Source: Heterobasidion occidentale (Eukaryota > Basidiomycota > Agaricomycetes > Russulales > Bondarzewiaceae). Taken from it: a stretch of DNA of 64,000 nt. The number at the start of each line of letters is the position of its first letter. The stretch's first letter is position 1. The position numbers and the translations under genes were made by a program. The stretch lies in the NCBI GenBank assembly GCA_039111635.1, contig JBCAQO010000008.1, positions 2,542,001 to 2,606,000 of the forward strand, read 5' to 3'. Positions 22,914 through 33,877 of this stretch are shown piece by piece. The notes beneath the pieces were generated by a model. It was not told where the DNA came from. It worked only from the letters and a program-made list of their open reading frames with translations, and made no database searches.

Positions 22914-23699
22914 TTCTTCTGTTGAAGTTGGTTATGGGTTTGTCTAGTGCCTGGTGGATATCCTATGCCTAGGTCTTGCTCCAGGGTGTGTGAAGTAACA
23001 CTCTTCGGTGGGGGTCTATGCCACCGATAAGGGTTGTGAGAGAGAGTGTGGCAGCAAGTGGAGTGTGGTGCAAGGTAGGGGCAAAAGCGAGTCTATTCTA
23101 GTGTTACGAACTGCTCATTTGGTAACACAAGAGTAACAGGTTCCTCCCTAGGTCGCACAACAGACTGAGGGGTGGACGAAGTCTCGACTGTATCAGGCAA
23201 TGATACAGGAAGGAATAATGATTCCACTGTGGGAAGACAGTGGGGAACAAAGGTTGGTATGCGAAGATACCAAAGAACGAAAGAGAATAGACTGAAGATC
23301 CTCAGCCTATTCTATGGGCCTTATATACTGTATAGGGTATAGGGTAAGAGTCCATATGCTTCTCCGGGTATCCATCCCAGGAGAGCTGTGGTCGCCGTCT
23401 CTCTCAGCTGGTGCCTACTCTTGTACTTCTCCAGTTGCACCAATCCATCCTGGTGCGACGAGGTGCTTACCCATAAGCCCTAAGCCCATGGCATGTGAAT
23501 GCCTGTCTTATCAATCCACTATACCTATGACCCTGTCATATGTCCTATACCGATGTCTTGAAGAACCATCGGTCCAGTTGGCTCCTAAGGACATGCCGAA
23601 TACCTTGATGTATGCTCCGTAATGGAGCCGCCTAGCATGTGATGCTTGATCCATCGGATAGACCAGCCCCGACAGGCCCCGATTGGTCAAGTCATAACA
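22914..23699 (-). mobile_element. Gypsy C: truncated minus-strand copy of the gypsy B family (5' LTR plus leader)
   Basis: The LTR spans 23102-23699 (598 bp, TGTTATGAC to GTAACA on the minus strand), and 22914-23101 matches the leader of gypsy B at about 4046-4230. The rest of the element is displaced beyond gypsy A and not seen. Three hairpins follow its TATA box, at 23254-23273, 23224-23243 and 23188-23208. Two of them differ in stem sequence from those in gypsy B. Confidence 0.88.
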
Positions 23700-24560
23700 G
23701 AAGGCAGACCTCCAGTGCTGGGTCAACCACTGCATCATGCGCTTGATCTGTGTGCGTGGTCTCGTCCCCAATGTCATTGATTACCTGGAGTGGAAGGAAT
23801 TGCTGACCACTCTGAATCCCTACATTCATTCCACCTCCTCAAGCACCTTTGTTGACAAGCACATCCTAAAAGAAGCTGTGCCGGTCCACAGCCTGCGAGA
23901 AGATCGTATCAAGAACTCCGCATATACCACCATCAGCTTCAACAGAACCAACACAAGGTGGGATTCAATATATTTCATGCATGCAATGACCAACAGGTGC
24001 AAATCCTATTTCATTGATGCATATATTGGCCCAAATGCTCGGCACATCTCCACATGGATCTCATCAAGGGTTTTAAAGGTAAGCAGATAAGTTGATCTGA
24101 ATTCAATTAGCTGACACTTGTGCGGGGCTTTGCAGACAATCCAGTGGGTTGGTCTGGAGAAGATCGCCGCATCAATTCCTGACAATGCTTCTACCTGTGC
24201 CACCGCTCATCGAGAAGTCATTGCCAAAATCACTACTGTATTAAATCTCTGAGATGTATGCCATCACATCCACAACATCATCAAGGCCATTACCAAGCTG
24301 CCTCAATTTAAATGGGTACTGTGAGTCTGTGCTTCTTTGAATTAAACTTCTCTCATATCACTTTCTAGATGATCAAGATCTTGAAAGCGATTTTGGCATA
24401 CTTTGGCAGTTCAACATATGTCAAAGCACATCTCTGCATGCAATTCAAGGAAGGTGATGACAGTGAACATGTCAATGCACTCCAGGATATTGGGAAGACT
24501 TGATTTGGCACCACTAGTCTGGTGCCCATTCACTTGAGATGAGTTTACCTCAAGTTCGGC
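23700..24560 (+). pseudogene. hAT-type transposase relic
   Basis: The plus strand reads LRGLVPNVIDYLEWKELLT at the start, then TFVDKHILKEAVPV, HAMTNRCKSYFIDAYIG and, after an intron-like gap, TIQWVGLEKIAASIPDN, CHHIHNIIKAITKLP and DIGKT-FGTT. This order is that of hAT transposases common in Agaricomycetes. The usual FDG motif that carries a catalytic Asp reads FNR here. Stops interrupt the frame (for example after ITTVLNL and after DIGKT). The 5' end is cut by gypsy C and no C-terminal dimerisation domain is found. Dead fragment. Confidence 0.7.
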
Positions 24561-25095
24561 ACCTTGTGCAAACCTTCACCTTAGATGGCTCCAATTCTGA
24601 CGACAACTTGGACAACTTGGACAACGACGCGGATGGCCAATAGAGAGGACCCCCGTGCCGGGCTTCTGCGCTCAATATCGTGCAGGAGTTCACAATCCAT
24701 GAGGAGGCCTTCGCAAATCTGCTATCTAATACTCCTAGGTACACTGCCACAAGCCCCCCACCCCCCCTGAAGCTCCCCCTTCCATTCCAGCTCCGAGATT
24801 GACTGGAGCTGGTGACTTCTTGTTATTACACCACTTTCTTTATTAACATGTAAATAAATCGGTTTTTAACATGTTAATAACGCTTTATATACAATTGTTA
24901 TTAATCTGTTTATTAACTCATATTAGAAATTCCTCGGAGAGGCAAATGTTATTAACATTTGTTAACAACTGTCCGTGAATTACTCACGGAACCCTACATA
25001 GCATACATGTTTTCTTGCAGGTGAGAGACCCCCGACACCGCAAAATCCTACCGCAACAGCGACCCGAGTCCAAACCTGACCAACCCAGCCACCTC
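24561..25095. other. AT-rich intergenic stretch
   Basis: No gene is recognised. 24830-24975 is unusually AT-rich, with repeated TTATTAAC and GTTAATAA words in both orientations, as in the end of a small transposon. A possible alternative start ATG for the next gene lies at 25015, in frame. Confidence 0.4.
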
Positions 25096-26079
25096 ATGTC
25101 CTTCCGCTTGCTGGAAAATGGGAAACGATGGTTGAGCCTCTCGACGACTCTGACACGACACGCCTCCACGACACCGAGAGATGCGGTCTTTTCGAATCCG
25201 GGGGCGGCAGATTTTCTAGCGGCCGCGGCGTCGCCGTCCTCTATTCCTGCTCTACATGGCTTGCCAGAGGTATTGCGGCGCGACACTCGTGGTCGGATAT
25301 CGCCTTGCTCACAGTCTCCCTGGCAGATAGTAGTAACAGGTAGGCATCGATCAACAAGAGGCGAGACGCTCAAATTGTCTCACAACGTCTACGATGTAGG
25401 GCGCGCTAACGCAGGCAAATCCACCTTGCTGAACGCCATCGTCGGCCGGCGGGATCTCATGCTGTCTAGCAAAACGCCTGTGAGCGCTCCTCTTCCTCCT
25501 CCTCACGGCGAGTCGTCTCGCGTGCGTCGTCCGTGGCCTCACGCGCTTCCCTAGGGCCGCACCAAAGGCCTCAACTTCTTCCGCGTGGGGGCCGCGCCCG
25601 GCAAGATGGTCCTGGTCGACGCGCCGGGGTACGGCGCGCGCGGCCGCCCAGAATGGGGCAGCCTCTTCGACCACTACCTCGCCACGCGCAAAGAGTCAGC
25701 CCTGCTCCCGCTCCCCGTCTCCCCGTGTGCTTGCTGCTCTGGACACCGTGGCTGAAGCGTCCTCTCTCGCTGCAGGTTGAAGCGCGTCTACATCCTGTTC
25801 AACGCGAAGCACGGCCTCAACGCCGCCGATAGGCTGATGTTGCAGAGCCTCGACGCACGCTTCCAGGCCTCGGGCGGCGCAGGCTGGACACTCCAGGCGG
25901 TTCTCACGAAGGCCGACACGATCGAGGGGACGGGTGCGCTGCCGGCGCTTCAGAGAGAGATCTTCGAACTCGCGCCGACGTGCTTGCCCCCCGTGGTCAC
26001 CTCCGCGCTGAAGCACCCGCGGTTTGGCATCGAAGAGCTGAGGAGGTCGATCGCTGAGGCTTGTGCGCTCAAAAGCTGA
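25096..26079 (+). CDS. EngB/YihA-like GTP-binding protein, probably mitochondrial
   Basis: A P-loop GTPase of the TrmE-Era-EngA-EngB-Septin group. Exons: 25096-25269, 25327-25339 (a 13-nt microexon), 25400-25479, 25555-25694 and 25776-26079. Motifs: G1 TGRANAGKST, G2 KTPGRTKGLNFF (joined over an intron), G3 VDAPGYGARGRPEWG, G4 LTKAD and G5 VTSALKHP. The N-terminus (MSFRLLENGKRWLSLSTTLT) is basic and Ser/Thr-rich, like a mitochondrial targeting peptide. An in-frame upstream ATG at 25015 could extend it. EngB proteins assist large ribosomal subunit assembly; mitochondrial ribosome assembly is an inference here. It is convergent with GRC3, 131 bp apart. Confidence 0.88.
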
Positions 26080-26210
26080 TGCGCATGGGCCATGGCCCGT
26101 AGTGTAGTGTGCCGTCAATGCTCTAATACAATTCGGTTCAGAAGGTCGCAACGCAATACTCCGAACTTCGCAGGTTATCGTTACTACGTGATACACATTA
26201 TATGAACGCC

Positions 26211-28716
26211 TCACATCTGACCCTTCCTCATCAAGTTCCTCCTCACCCGTCTCCTCTCCCCGCCAACCCCCTCACCTTTGCCCCATTTAAAGTAAGGCAC
26301 CGTGCTCTGCTCAACGCCAGCGACGTCCCCCTCCGACCTGAAATCCAGCATTCCCCATATCGGGATCTCCATCTCCCCTTTCACCAGCACGCGGCATTGG
26401 CCGAGCAATGGGCTAGGAACAGGCGTAAGGACGTGCAAGCGCGGGGGAGGACGACACGGCGCGAATGAGCGCGAGGCCGAGGGCAGTCGACGTTGAGGGG
26501 TTCGGAGGCGCTGAGCCTTGTATATACTGCACGATGTCGACGGTGGCTGTCTCACCCGGGGCGGCGTCGACGGGGCGGATGTCACCGTCCGCGTCAGGGT
26601 CTGCGCGCACGAGAGCGACGATGGCACCGTTGAGGACACGGAGAATCTCGGAGGGAACGACGTCTTCGGTGCCTGCGCCGAGCAAGCACACTCTGTCGAC
26701 GGCGCTGCTCCAGTCTACCTCGTATGGCAGCTGCGCGCAGAGAGGAAGCGCCATGTTCCACGCGCTCGCTGTGGCCTGCTTCATGGCGCCAGAGGCGAGC
26801 GACGGACTGAACACTGCGTGGAAATAAGACAGGATCGATGACGCGCGATGGTCGGAGGCTGTGAAGCGCGTGAAAAGTATGCTAGACGAGATGGCCTCGA
26901 TGGTTTGTACGTTGGATTTTCCTGAGGATGGGGTCCCAGCAGCGGTAGGCCGAGCGTTGAACCAGCTCTGGCCATAGGAAGGCGTGTCGAGCTCGACGAT
27001 GTGCGTTGGCTCTATGAGTTCCTCGACCTTGTATGACAGGTCGGCTCCGAGTCCTTTTGTCCAGCCCATCGTGTTGACGACAAGAGGGATGACATCCGAG
27101 ATACGTCCATCGTCTGCACCCTCTGTTTCTTGGTCGTCGACCAGAGATGTGGCGTACTGTATGTCGAGTCTGTAAGTGTATATGAGCGCTTGGATGGCGC
27201 TAAGGTAGTGGGACGGAGAGGAACGAGGGGAGGTAGAGCCGATGTAGTGTGCTTGGTAAGGAAGAGTAGGGTGTGTGAATGGAGGTCCTGAATCAAATTT
27301 GTGTTAGCGATGACCCTGACAAGGAGATGCAGCAGTACCGAAGACAGGCTTTCCGATGATGGTTAGAGCGACCATCCCGCCAGGTGTGAATTCGGATTGA
27401 CCGAGATCGCACTCGAGGTAAGCAACCCTGCGATATCTGAGCACAATTCAGTTTGTTCCGTCGATGAGACAGAGAGGAAGGACTAGCATACCGCATGGTC
27501 AATCGATTGAGCAATGTTCGTGCAAACGTGCTTTTGCCTGAATTTTTTGGTCCCCTGATCAGGGTTACAGGAGGTGTCAATATAGCTTCGTCCGCTTGTG
27601 AAGGTGATGTTGGACAGGCCAAGGACAAAGCTGCCTCCCATGTGTGAGGTAGATAGAACGGCTGGATGTCCCGAGACGGTTGATCCAACTGAAGGTAATA
27701 TTATTATCGTATTTTAAATGGAAAAATGCTTTGGTACACACTAGATAAACGCCACTTATGGCTAGGGGAATGGAGTCCGTCTGACCATACCTGGACGGAC
27801 TGAAGATGCCATTGAATGTCCGAACAACGCGCCCTAGACCTTCGATCCCGCTTTTCAATTCTTGAAGTACCACGACGCTGTCCGAATCCCTGACCGCTGT
27901 TCGGATGTGACTTGGAATGGCAACCGACTCGGCCCTAGAAGATTCTCCGCGCTCTGCCAAAGCCTCGAGAGTCGGGATAGGTGAGGATCGGCAAGCGAAG
28001 ACCCGATGTGTTTGAGAGGGATGAAGTGTCACGCCGAGTAACGAAACAGACCCTCGCAGGACGGTCAACTGGTACGTCCCTAGCAGAGATAGCGTGTCGG
28101 CGGGCGAAAGTATGAGAATCACTGCAGCGTCGGATGAAAGACCGACTGAGCTCAGCTCCTCTGAGGATAGAGAGAAGGAGTTCTGGTCTTGAATTGGTCG
28201 GAAAGTGGATAAAACCACGCGTTCTGGATCAAGCTGAGAGCGCCGGGCTGTCGCACCTGCATCGTTAGGCATAGATTCGTCCTCGTCCGACGAATCCAGT
28301 AAGGGTCGGCTCGGGGACCAAGCGCGTTTTTGAGAGGCCTTCCTCGGGGTCACAACAGGGACAAGGTCGAGAACGACACCTTCATCATCATCAGAAGCCA
28401 TAGACACGTCCGAATCGACCTGTCCGTCGCCGGTCCCTTCGAACGAGCCCGATTCCACGCGCTGCGCTGCAAAATACCTGGCGGTCTCTCCATCTGTACG
28501 CCCCTTGAAGCTGGCCTTCCTCTGCTTCTTGCGTGTAGAGGGAGGGGCTGATTGGATGCTCTGCTTGCGCTTCGAGGATGGTTTAGATGACTTCGCGTGA
28601 GGAGCAGGCTCTGGCGACGGTTGTACGGGAGGTGACGCGATGTTGGGAGGGGATGATGGTTCGAGAGGTGTCGAGTCCTTCAAACGCGCCTTGCGAGCTG
28701 CTATGGCACTCAGCAT
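26211..28716 (-). CDS. GRC3: Polynucleotide 5'-hydroxyl-kinase GRC3/NOL9
   Basis: A Clp1/Grc3-family RNA kinase for pre-rRNA ITS2 processing in the nucleolus. Exons on the minus strand: 28716-27742, 27688-27492, 27427-27339 and 27287-26211. The N-terminus is long, basic and acidic-patched (SSKRKQS, DSSDEDESMPND), as in nucleolar proteins. A P-loop reads GPKNSGKSTFARTLLNRL, followed by YLECDLGQSEFTPGG and VNTMGWTKGLGADL. The C-terminus is PIWGMLDF...RRRVRRNLMRKGQM. The frame must shift by one base inside a five-C run (plus-strand G run 26444-26448) to reach the conserved C-terminus. This could be a sequence error or a real break. It shares its promoter with RSA4. Confidence 0.9.
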
Positions 28717-28871
28717 TTTTATCGAAAAAGTCTTTGGGGGTATTTTTCCGCCGATAGCTCATGGAGCAAGAAATTCAGAACGCAATTGGGGTTCATTGCA
28801 CGTGACACTTATTTTTCGCCGAAAATTAAATCGGGATTGCCTTCTTCGCTGAGCTCGCACAACGAAATATC
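28717..28871. promoter_or_regulatory. Bidirectional promoter between GRC3 and RSA4
   Basis: Only 155 bp separate the two start codons. The stretch contains a CACGTG E-box (in GCACGTGAC, near 28799), an inverted CCAAT-type box (CAATTGGGG, near 28783) and an A-rich GAAAATTAAA element (near 28820) like the rRNA-processing element of yeast promoters. Site functions are inferred. Confidence 0.55.
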
Positions 28872-30888
28872 ATGGCTGCACTGTTACCCCCTCCGAAGCG
28901 CCAAAAGGTCTATCATGGCATCCCAGAACCAGTGCCAGAGCTACCAGCGCCGTCTCCAAATATCGTCGTCCAATTTGTCTCTGAAGATGATGGCACATCT
29001 TTAGCACCGGCCATCAATTTACCTGCAAACGTCTCCAGAGAGGACCTGCAAGTCCTGATCAACAGACTCACCTCCAAAGTTAGCCTCGGTTATTTCAGCA
29101 GATCCGTGAAGAGCTCTCTAATTTATTCTGTAAGGACGACGACCCCGTCCCTTTCCAATTCCACATAACGTTGCCTGCGGACGCTACAAGTGGAGGAGGG
29201 CCGACGAGAGTGGTCATAACAAAATCGATCGAGTCAGATGTCCTGTCGCACCCCTCGCACTCTTTCACACCAGAGGACGTCTTTGTGGTGCATTGCTCGC
29301 CGCAGTCTGTGTTTCGAGTGCGGCCGGCGACGCGATGTTCATCGACTTTATCTGGTATGTGTTTAAAGGAAGGGGAGCTTCTGGCCGATCCTCACATCCC
29401 CGCGTCTACAAGGACATACCTCCCCTATATTATGCGCGTCATTTTCTCCCACCGGAACTCTTCTCGCGACTGGTTCTGGGGACGCCAACGCGCGTCTGTG
29501 GAACTTGTCTACAGAAACGCCATCACACACACTGTCGGGGCACAGAGGCTGGGTTCTGTGTGTAGAGTGGGAAGCCATGGAGAGGAAACTAGCCACAGGT
29601 GGTCACGATAATCAGGTGCGTTATTGTATTCCTCACAAGGCGTGCGTGCCAATCCCGACTTTTAAAGGTGCGTATATGGGACCCTAAAACCGGGAAGCCG
29701 ATTGGAGACGCTCTCAGAGGACACACAAAAGGGTCACCTCCTTGTCATGGGAGCCAATACACATGTAAGCATATTGTCCTTGGCGTCGGGTGCCTGGTAT
29801 CTGAATCTTGACCTAGAAATCCCGCTGCGCCGCGCCTTGCATCATCTTCGAAAGATGGCACCGTCCGTGTCTGGTCTCTCCTTACCCGCCGAGTCGAGTA
29901 TACCCTCGGCGGGCATACCGCGAGTGTAAATATTGTACGTTGGGGCGGTGGGGGGTTGAACGGCAAGGGGGTGCTTTACACTGCGTCCTCCGATCGGACA
30001 GTGCGTATCTGGGAAGCTAACAGGGTAAGCTTACTATTTCAAACGAAAGCGTGATACTGATGCTTTATTCAGGGAAGATTGTTGCACATATTGAAAGACC
30101 ATGCTCACTGGGTTACCACGCTGGCGTTGAACACGGACTTCGTTCTTCGGACGGGTCCTTTTGACCACACAGGAAAGCGGCCAATATCGGATGAAGAGGG
30201 TATGATTCCACAGAACATAATTCACGTTTTCTTTCTCATTTGAATCGTAGCGCAATCTCGTGCATTAGAACGGTACAACGCTCTAGTCTTGACGACCTCG
30301 GAGCTCATGATTTCTGGCTCTGACGATCACACCCTTTTCCTCTGGTCTCTATTCCCCTCTCGCGCCGCAGACACCTCTAGCTCCGAGCAGGCGGCGGCCA
30401 ACGGCGGAAAACTGAAGCCTCTTGCTCGTCTCACGGGCCATCAGCGACAGGTGTCTCAGGTCGCGTTCAGCCCGGACGGCAGATGGGCTGCCAGCGCCGC
30501 GTGGGACAACAGTGTCAGGATCTGGGAGGGGCGCACGGGAAAGTTTGTTGCGACGCTGCGAGGACACATCGGTGCCGTCTACCGCCTCACTTGGTCTGCG
30601 GATTCGAGGCTTCTGGTCAGCGCGAGTAAAGACACTACGCTCAAGGTTCGCACTCAAAATAATCAGTCCTCCCACGTTGCGAAGGCTTGACGTTTGACTG
30701 CCTTAGATCTGGGACCTGAAGACTTACAAGCTAAAAACTGACCTGCCGGGTCATACTGACGAAGTGTACTGTGTCGACTTCGTTGCCGATAAAATCGTCA
30801 GTGGCGGCCGTGATAGAACGGTCAAAATGTGAGTTTTCGATACTACATCTGCAGCTCTTGTCTGACTCTCTCCAGATGGAAAAATTAA
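28872..30888 (+). CDS. RSA4: Ribosome assembly protein RSA4 / Notchless (NLE1), WD40
   Basis: The nucleolar 60S assembly factor that binds the AAA+ ATPase Rea1 through its N-terminal NLE domain. Exons: 28872-29078, 29135-29354, 29413-29615, 29668-29764, 29817-30024, 30073-30199, 30251-30645, 30707-30828 and 30876-30888. The NLE domain (IVVQFVSEDDGTSLAPAINL) is followed by about eight WD40 blades, for example TGSGDANARLWNL, SSKDGTVRVWSLLT, TASSDRTVRIWEA, SGSDDHTLFLWSL and SGGRDRTVKIWKN at the end. In exon 4 the conserved GHTK-WVTSLSWEP needs one extra base near 29730 to keep frame, so this copy has an apparent one-base deletion. The short terminal exon encodes only WKN. Confidence 0.92.
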
Positions 30889-31048
30889 TATACATCTGGA
30901 CTGCGTTTGGAAGTATCCCGCTGTAAAGATGATAGTATGTCAATTGTCATTCTTATCTGATCATATTCTCGAGGAGGTTACAGAGATTGTTGTACGGTGT
31001 ATACGCCTGCGTTGATAGAAGTAGCTCTTCTGCAGGAACCTACTTTTC

Positions 31049-32029
31049 CTATCCTTCATACGATGTGAGACACCCCGAACCCATATCAGACCTGCAATCC
31101 CTCGAAACCTCTTTGAAGATATCGTAGTTCGGAGAAGTGGCGCGTTCAGGGGACTTGTAAACAGCAAATACGATGCCCCAGAACCAGCCTTTGAACTCGT
31201 CTTCCAGCAGGATAGACTTCATTTCATGTGCAACTTGCCGGGGCGGACATCCATAGACGCCGCATCCCATCGCCGCTATATTCGCATGACGCGTTCACCC
31301 TGTATATTCTGAACATACCAGAAGTTAGATGCACCTACCCAAGATAATTGCCTGTTTGCCCCAGGTTCCGGCCATTCGATACACCAGTCTGATTTTTCCC
31401 CTGAAGTCGTCCAAGTCGCGCTCGTTCGCGAGGCTTGTCCCATCTCTCGTAAGTGCTGGATTTCGGGGCGCTGCTACCGATATCACTGAGACCAGCCTCC
31501 GTTCCTCGAGTGGGAGATCGACGCAGTCATGATCGAGATCGTTCTTAAAAACGACGACATCAGGAGAGAAGATGCCTGCAATGGATCCAGGACCGAGATT
31601 CGGCCACGGATAATAACCCTCTTTGAGAGTCGCGTAGAGGGTGGAAGAGTAACACAAGGCCTCCTCCTGCGCTGGGTAGGTCAAGACGTGAGTGATCTCA
31701 CATCTCTTGATGCTTACCTGAGTCCTCGTGAACGATTCCATCCAACCACCCGCCCTCTTCTCATCACTGGCAAGGTTCAGCACTGCGGTCTTCCCGATGG
31801 CCTCAGGAAATCCACGTATCATTTCTCTTGCCGCTGTATATGAGTCTGTCCCCACTACATGCACTTTGGTACTCTGTAGACGTGGGCATTTGGTGGGATC
31901 GAGTGAGGGCAGTTGATCGCTGACGAAGAACGATCTATCTGATGCGCCCGGCGTAGACGAGATCACATCCTGCGTTCGACGAACGGTATCAAGAGCTATT
32001 TCACGTCTTCCCTCTGATGTGGATGCCAT
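31049..32029 (-). CDS. Microbial-type PARG-like protein (DUF2263 / TIGR02452)
   Basis: A poly(ADP-ribose) glycohydrolase-like macrodomain protein. Exons on the minus strand: 32029-31718, 31666-31339 and 31275-31049. Conserved motifs: VLNLASDEKRAGGW (ADP-ribose loop), EEALCYSSTLYATL directly after the first splice (the family QEE signature), SPDVVVFKN, SVISVAAPRNP and, after the last splice, AAMGCGVYGCPP. Length (about 285 aa) fits the family. The last residues after FKEV are uncertain. Expected to remove ADP-ribose from proteins; substrate and location are not known from the sequence. It is convergent with RSA4. Confidence 0.85.
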
Positions 32030-32242
32030 CCGACGTCCGTATTATCATGGAGAGGGCCCAAACCCTCCCAAACCTGGCTGTTTCGATAAGTAAACCTTAA
32101 ACTTAGGTTAAGGGTCGGAATGACATTTGAGCTATGAAACGACGGGGATACATCATCGCATCGTACGGGTATGATACAACGACAATTATAACGCAATAGC
32201 AGTACACCAAGGACGAGCAGAAAGATATCGGACGCCAGCGAA

Positions 32243-33420
32243 TCATTCCATCTCGAACAACAATACCTCCGCAATGCTCTCGCCCACATTCCCCACCTTG
32301 ACTTCACTCCCCGGCAGCGCCAACACGTACAGCCCATCGCCTTCCTTCAGCAGAAGCTCACCCGCTCCTTCCGCGCTCACACGCACGGTCGCGCCAGTGG
32401 CCTCATTGGTGTTATAGCCAGAGGTTTGTACGACATGGATATACGCCTTGCGCGCAGGTTCCTTCTTCTCCAACGTGTGGGAGAGGGTTGTTCCCAGAGA
32501 TATGAGAGACGCGTATAGGGAAAGGGGCGAATGGACGGGAGCAGGACCGGGGGCTTCCCGATCCAGCGAAATTCCCGGAGCAAAGGCGGGCGCAACGACG
32601 CGTACAAAGGTGTCCTTCTTCTCTTCGTCCGTGAAGTGTCTAGATGCAGATGTAAGCATCTGCAGATTGATCGAGAGTGAGGATGATATGAAGGCAGACA
32701 GACCTGGTGTAATACGTAGGCTTGAGCCCGGACTGGGAAGGCTTGCTCCAGATCTGCAAGAAGTGGACTTGTTTGGCGCCATGGGTATGCTCGCTGTGCC
32801 GAATCCCAGTCCCAGTCGACGTCATCTGGATATCACCGCGCTTGAGAACTTCTGTGTTTCCAAGCGAGTCATTACTAACAGGAACATCCCATTCAGCTCG
32901 ATCTCAAGTTTTCTTCGAGGAAAACGGTACTGACTGTTGAAGCTCCCCAGAGACGACGTATGAGAAGATCTCGAACTCGCGATGCGGGTGCGTGCCAAAC
33001 CCGGTCTTGGGCTCGACACGATCTTCGTTGATGACGCGCAAGCATCCAAACGAGCTATGCGCTGGGTCAAAGTAGCTGCGGGAAGTCCATATCTATAGAA
33101 TTGCATCGGAGGTGAATATGACGAAGTACGCACTCGGCAAACGAGAACGTGTGGAAGGTCTTCAACCACCCATGGTTGGCTTTGCCACGCTCTTGGCTAG
33201 GGCGAGGGACAAAGGCAACGGGACCCTTCGTGCTGGTAGACATACCGGACTTGGCTGAATAGTGTCGGGGCGACTGTGAGGGTAGAAGTTTGATATTCCG
33301 GACAACGGGAGGTGAAGCTGCCGATCGGAGGAGACTAAGCGGGGATAGTGCAGGTAGCTTGTGTGGATGCCCAAATAGCTTGTGTGAGGGGATGAAGACT
33401 GTGCCCCTCTTCAGATTCAA
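32243..33420 (-). CDS. Pirin family protein (YhhW-like cupin)
   Basis: Minus strand, four exons. The pirin core has FHTFSFADYFDP formed across an intron (donor GTGCGT, acceptor CCGCAG). It continues with INEDRVEPKTGFGTHPHREF (metal-binding His), NDSLGNTEVLKRGDIQMTST after a second intron, GIRHSEHTH and VHFLQIWSKPSQSG. The final exon starts HFTDEEKK and ends VLLFEME. The ATG at 33420 adds about 60 residues before MSTSTKGPVAF. This extension is basic and hydrophobic and could be a mitochondrial leader, or the start may be the inner Met. Pirins are bicupin proteins, some with quercetinase activity and some nuclear cofactors; the role here is unknown. Confidence 0.88.
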
Positions 33421-33877
33421 AGTCCATTTATATATACGCGCCAGGAGGCAGGTGTGAACCGCACGTCTGGAAAAGGAGACGATCAGGAAACCGTATGTCG
33501 GGGGAGCTTACGAAGCGCAGGATAAAGTTTCCTAACTAGGCTACTACCCGCCCACGACAGTCGGCGACGGTGGAGAGGCAGATGCCCAAGTCGGACCTGC
33601 GATTACAGAGAATGCAAGGAAATCGCATTGGCTGGTAATTGCGGAGAACGACAGTGCAGAATGGTGAATAACATATGACTCTATCCAATGACTTGTTCGC
33701 AAACTGCCAAGCGACACTGAAGAGGATCACGGCTTCAAGGAAATCATCTTCAGGCATGTGGGTAGTGATACAAAATATGTGCGAGGATAGCAACACGACG
33801 AGAATTGATCAGTCGCTTCAGTTTGCCTGGGCAAGCGAATAAAGGGCTAGAATTATGATAAGCAAGATATCGCTGGA
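33421..33877. other. Intergenic region
   Basis: No gene is recognised. A short minus-strand open frame (33796-33536) has no recognisable motif. The region would hold the pirin promoter and the 3' end of the RabGAP gene. Confidence 0.5.
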
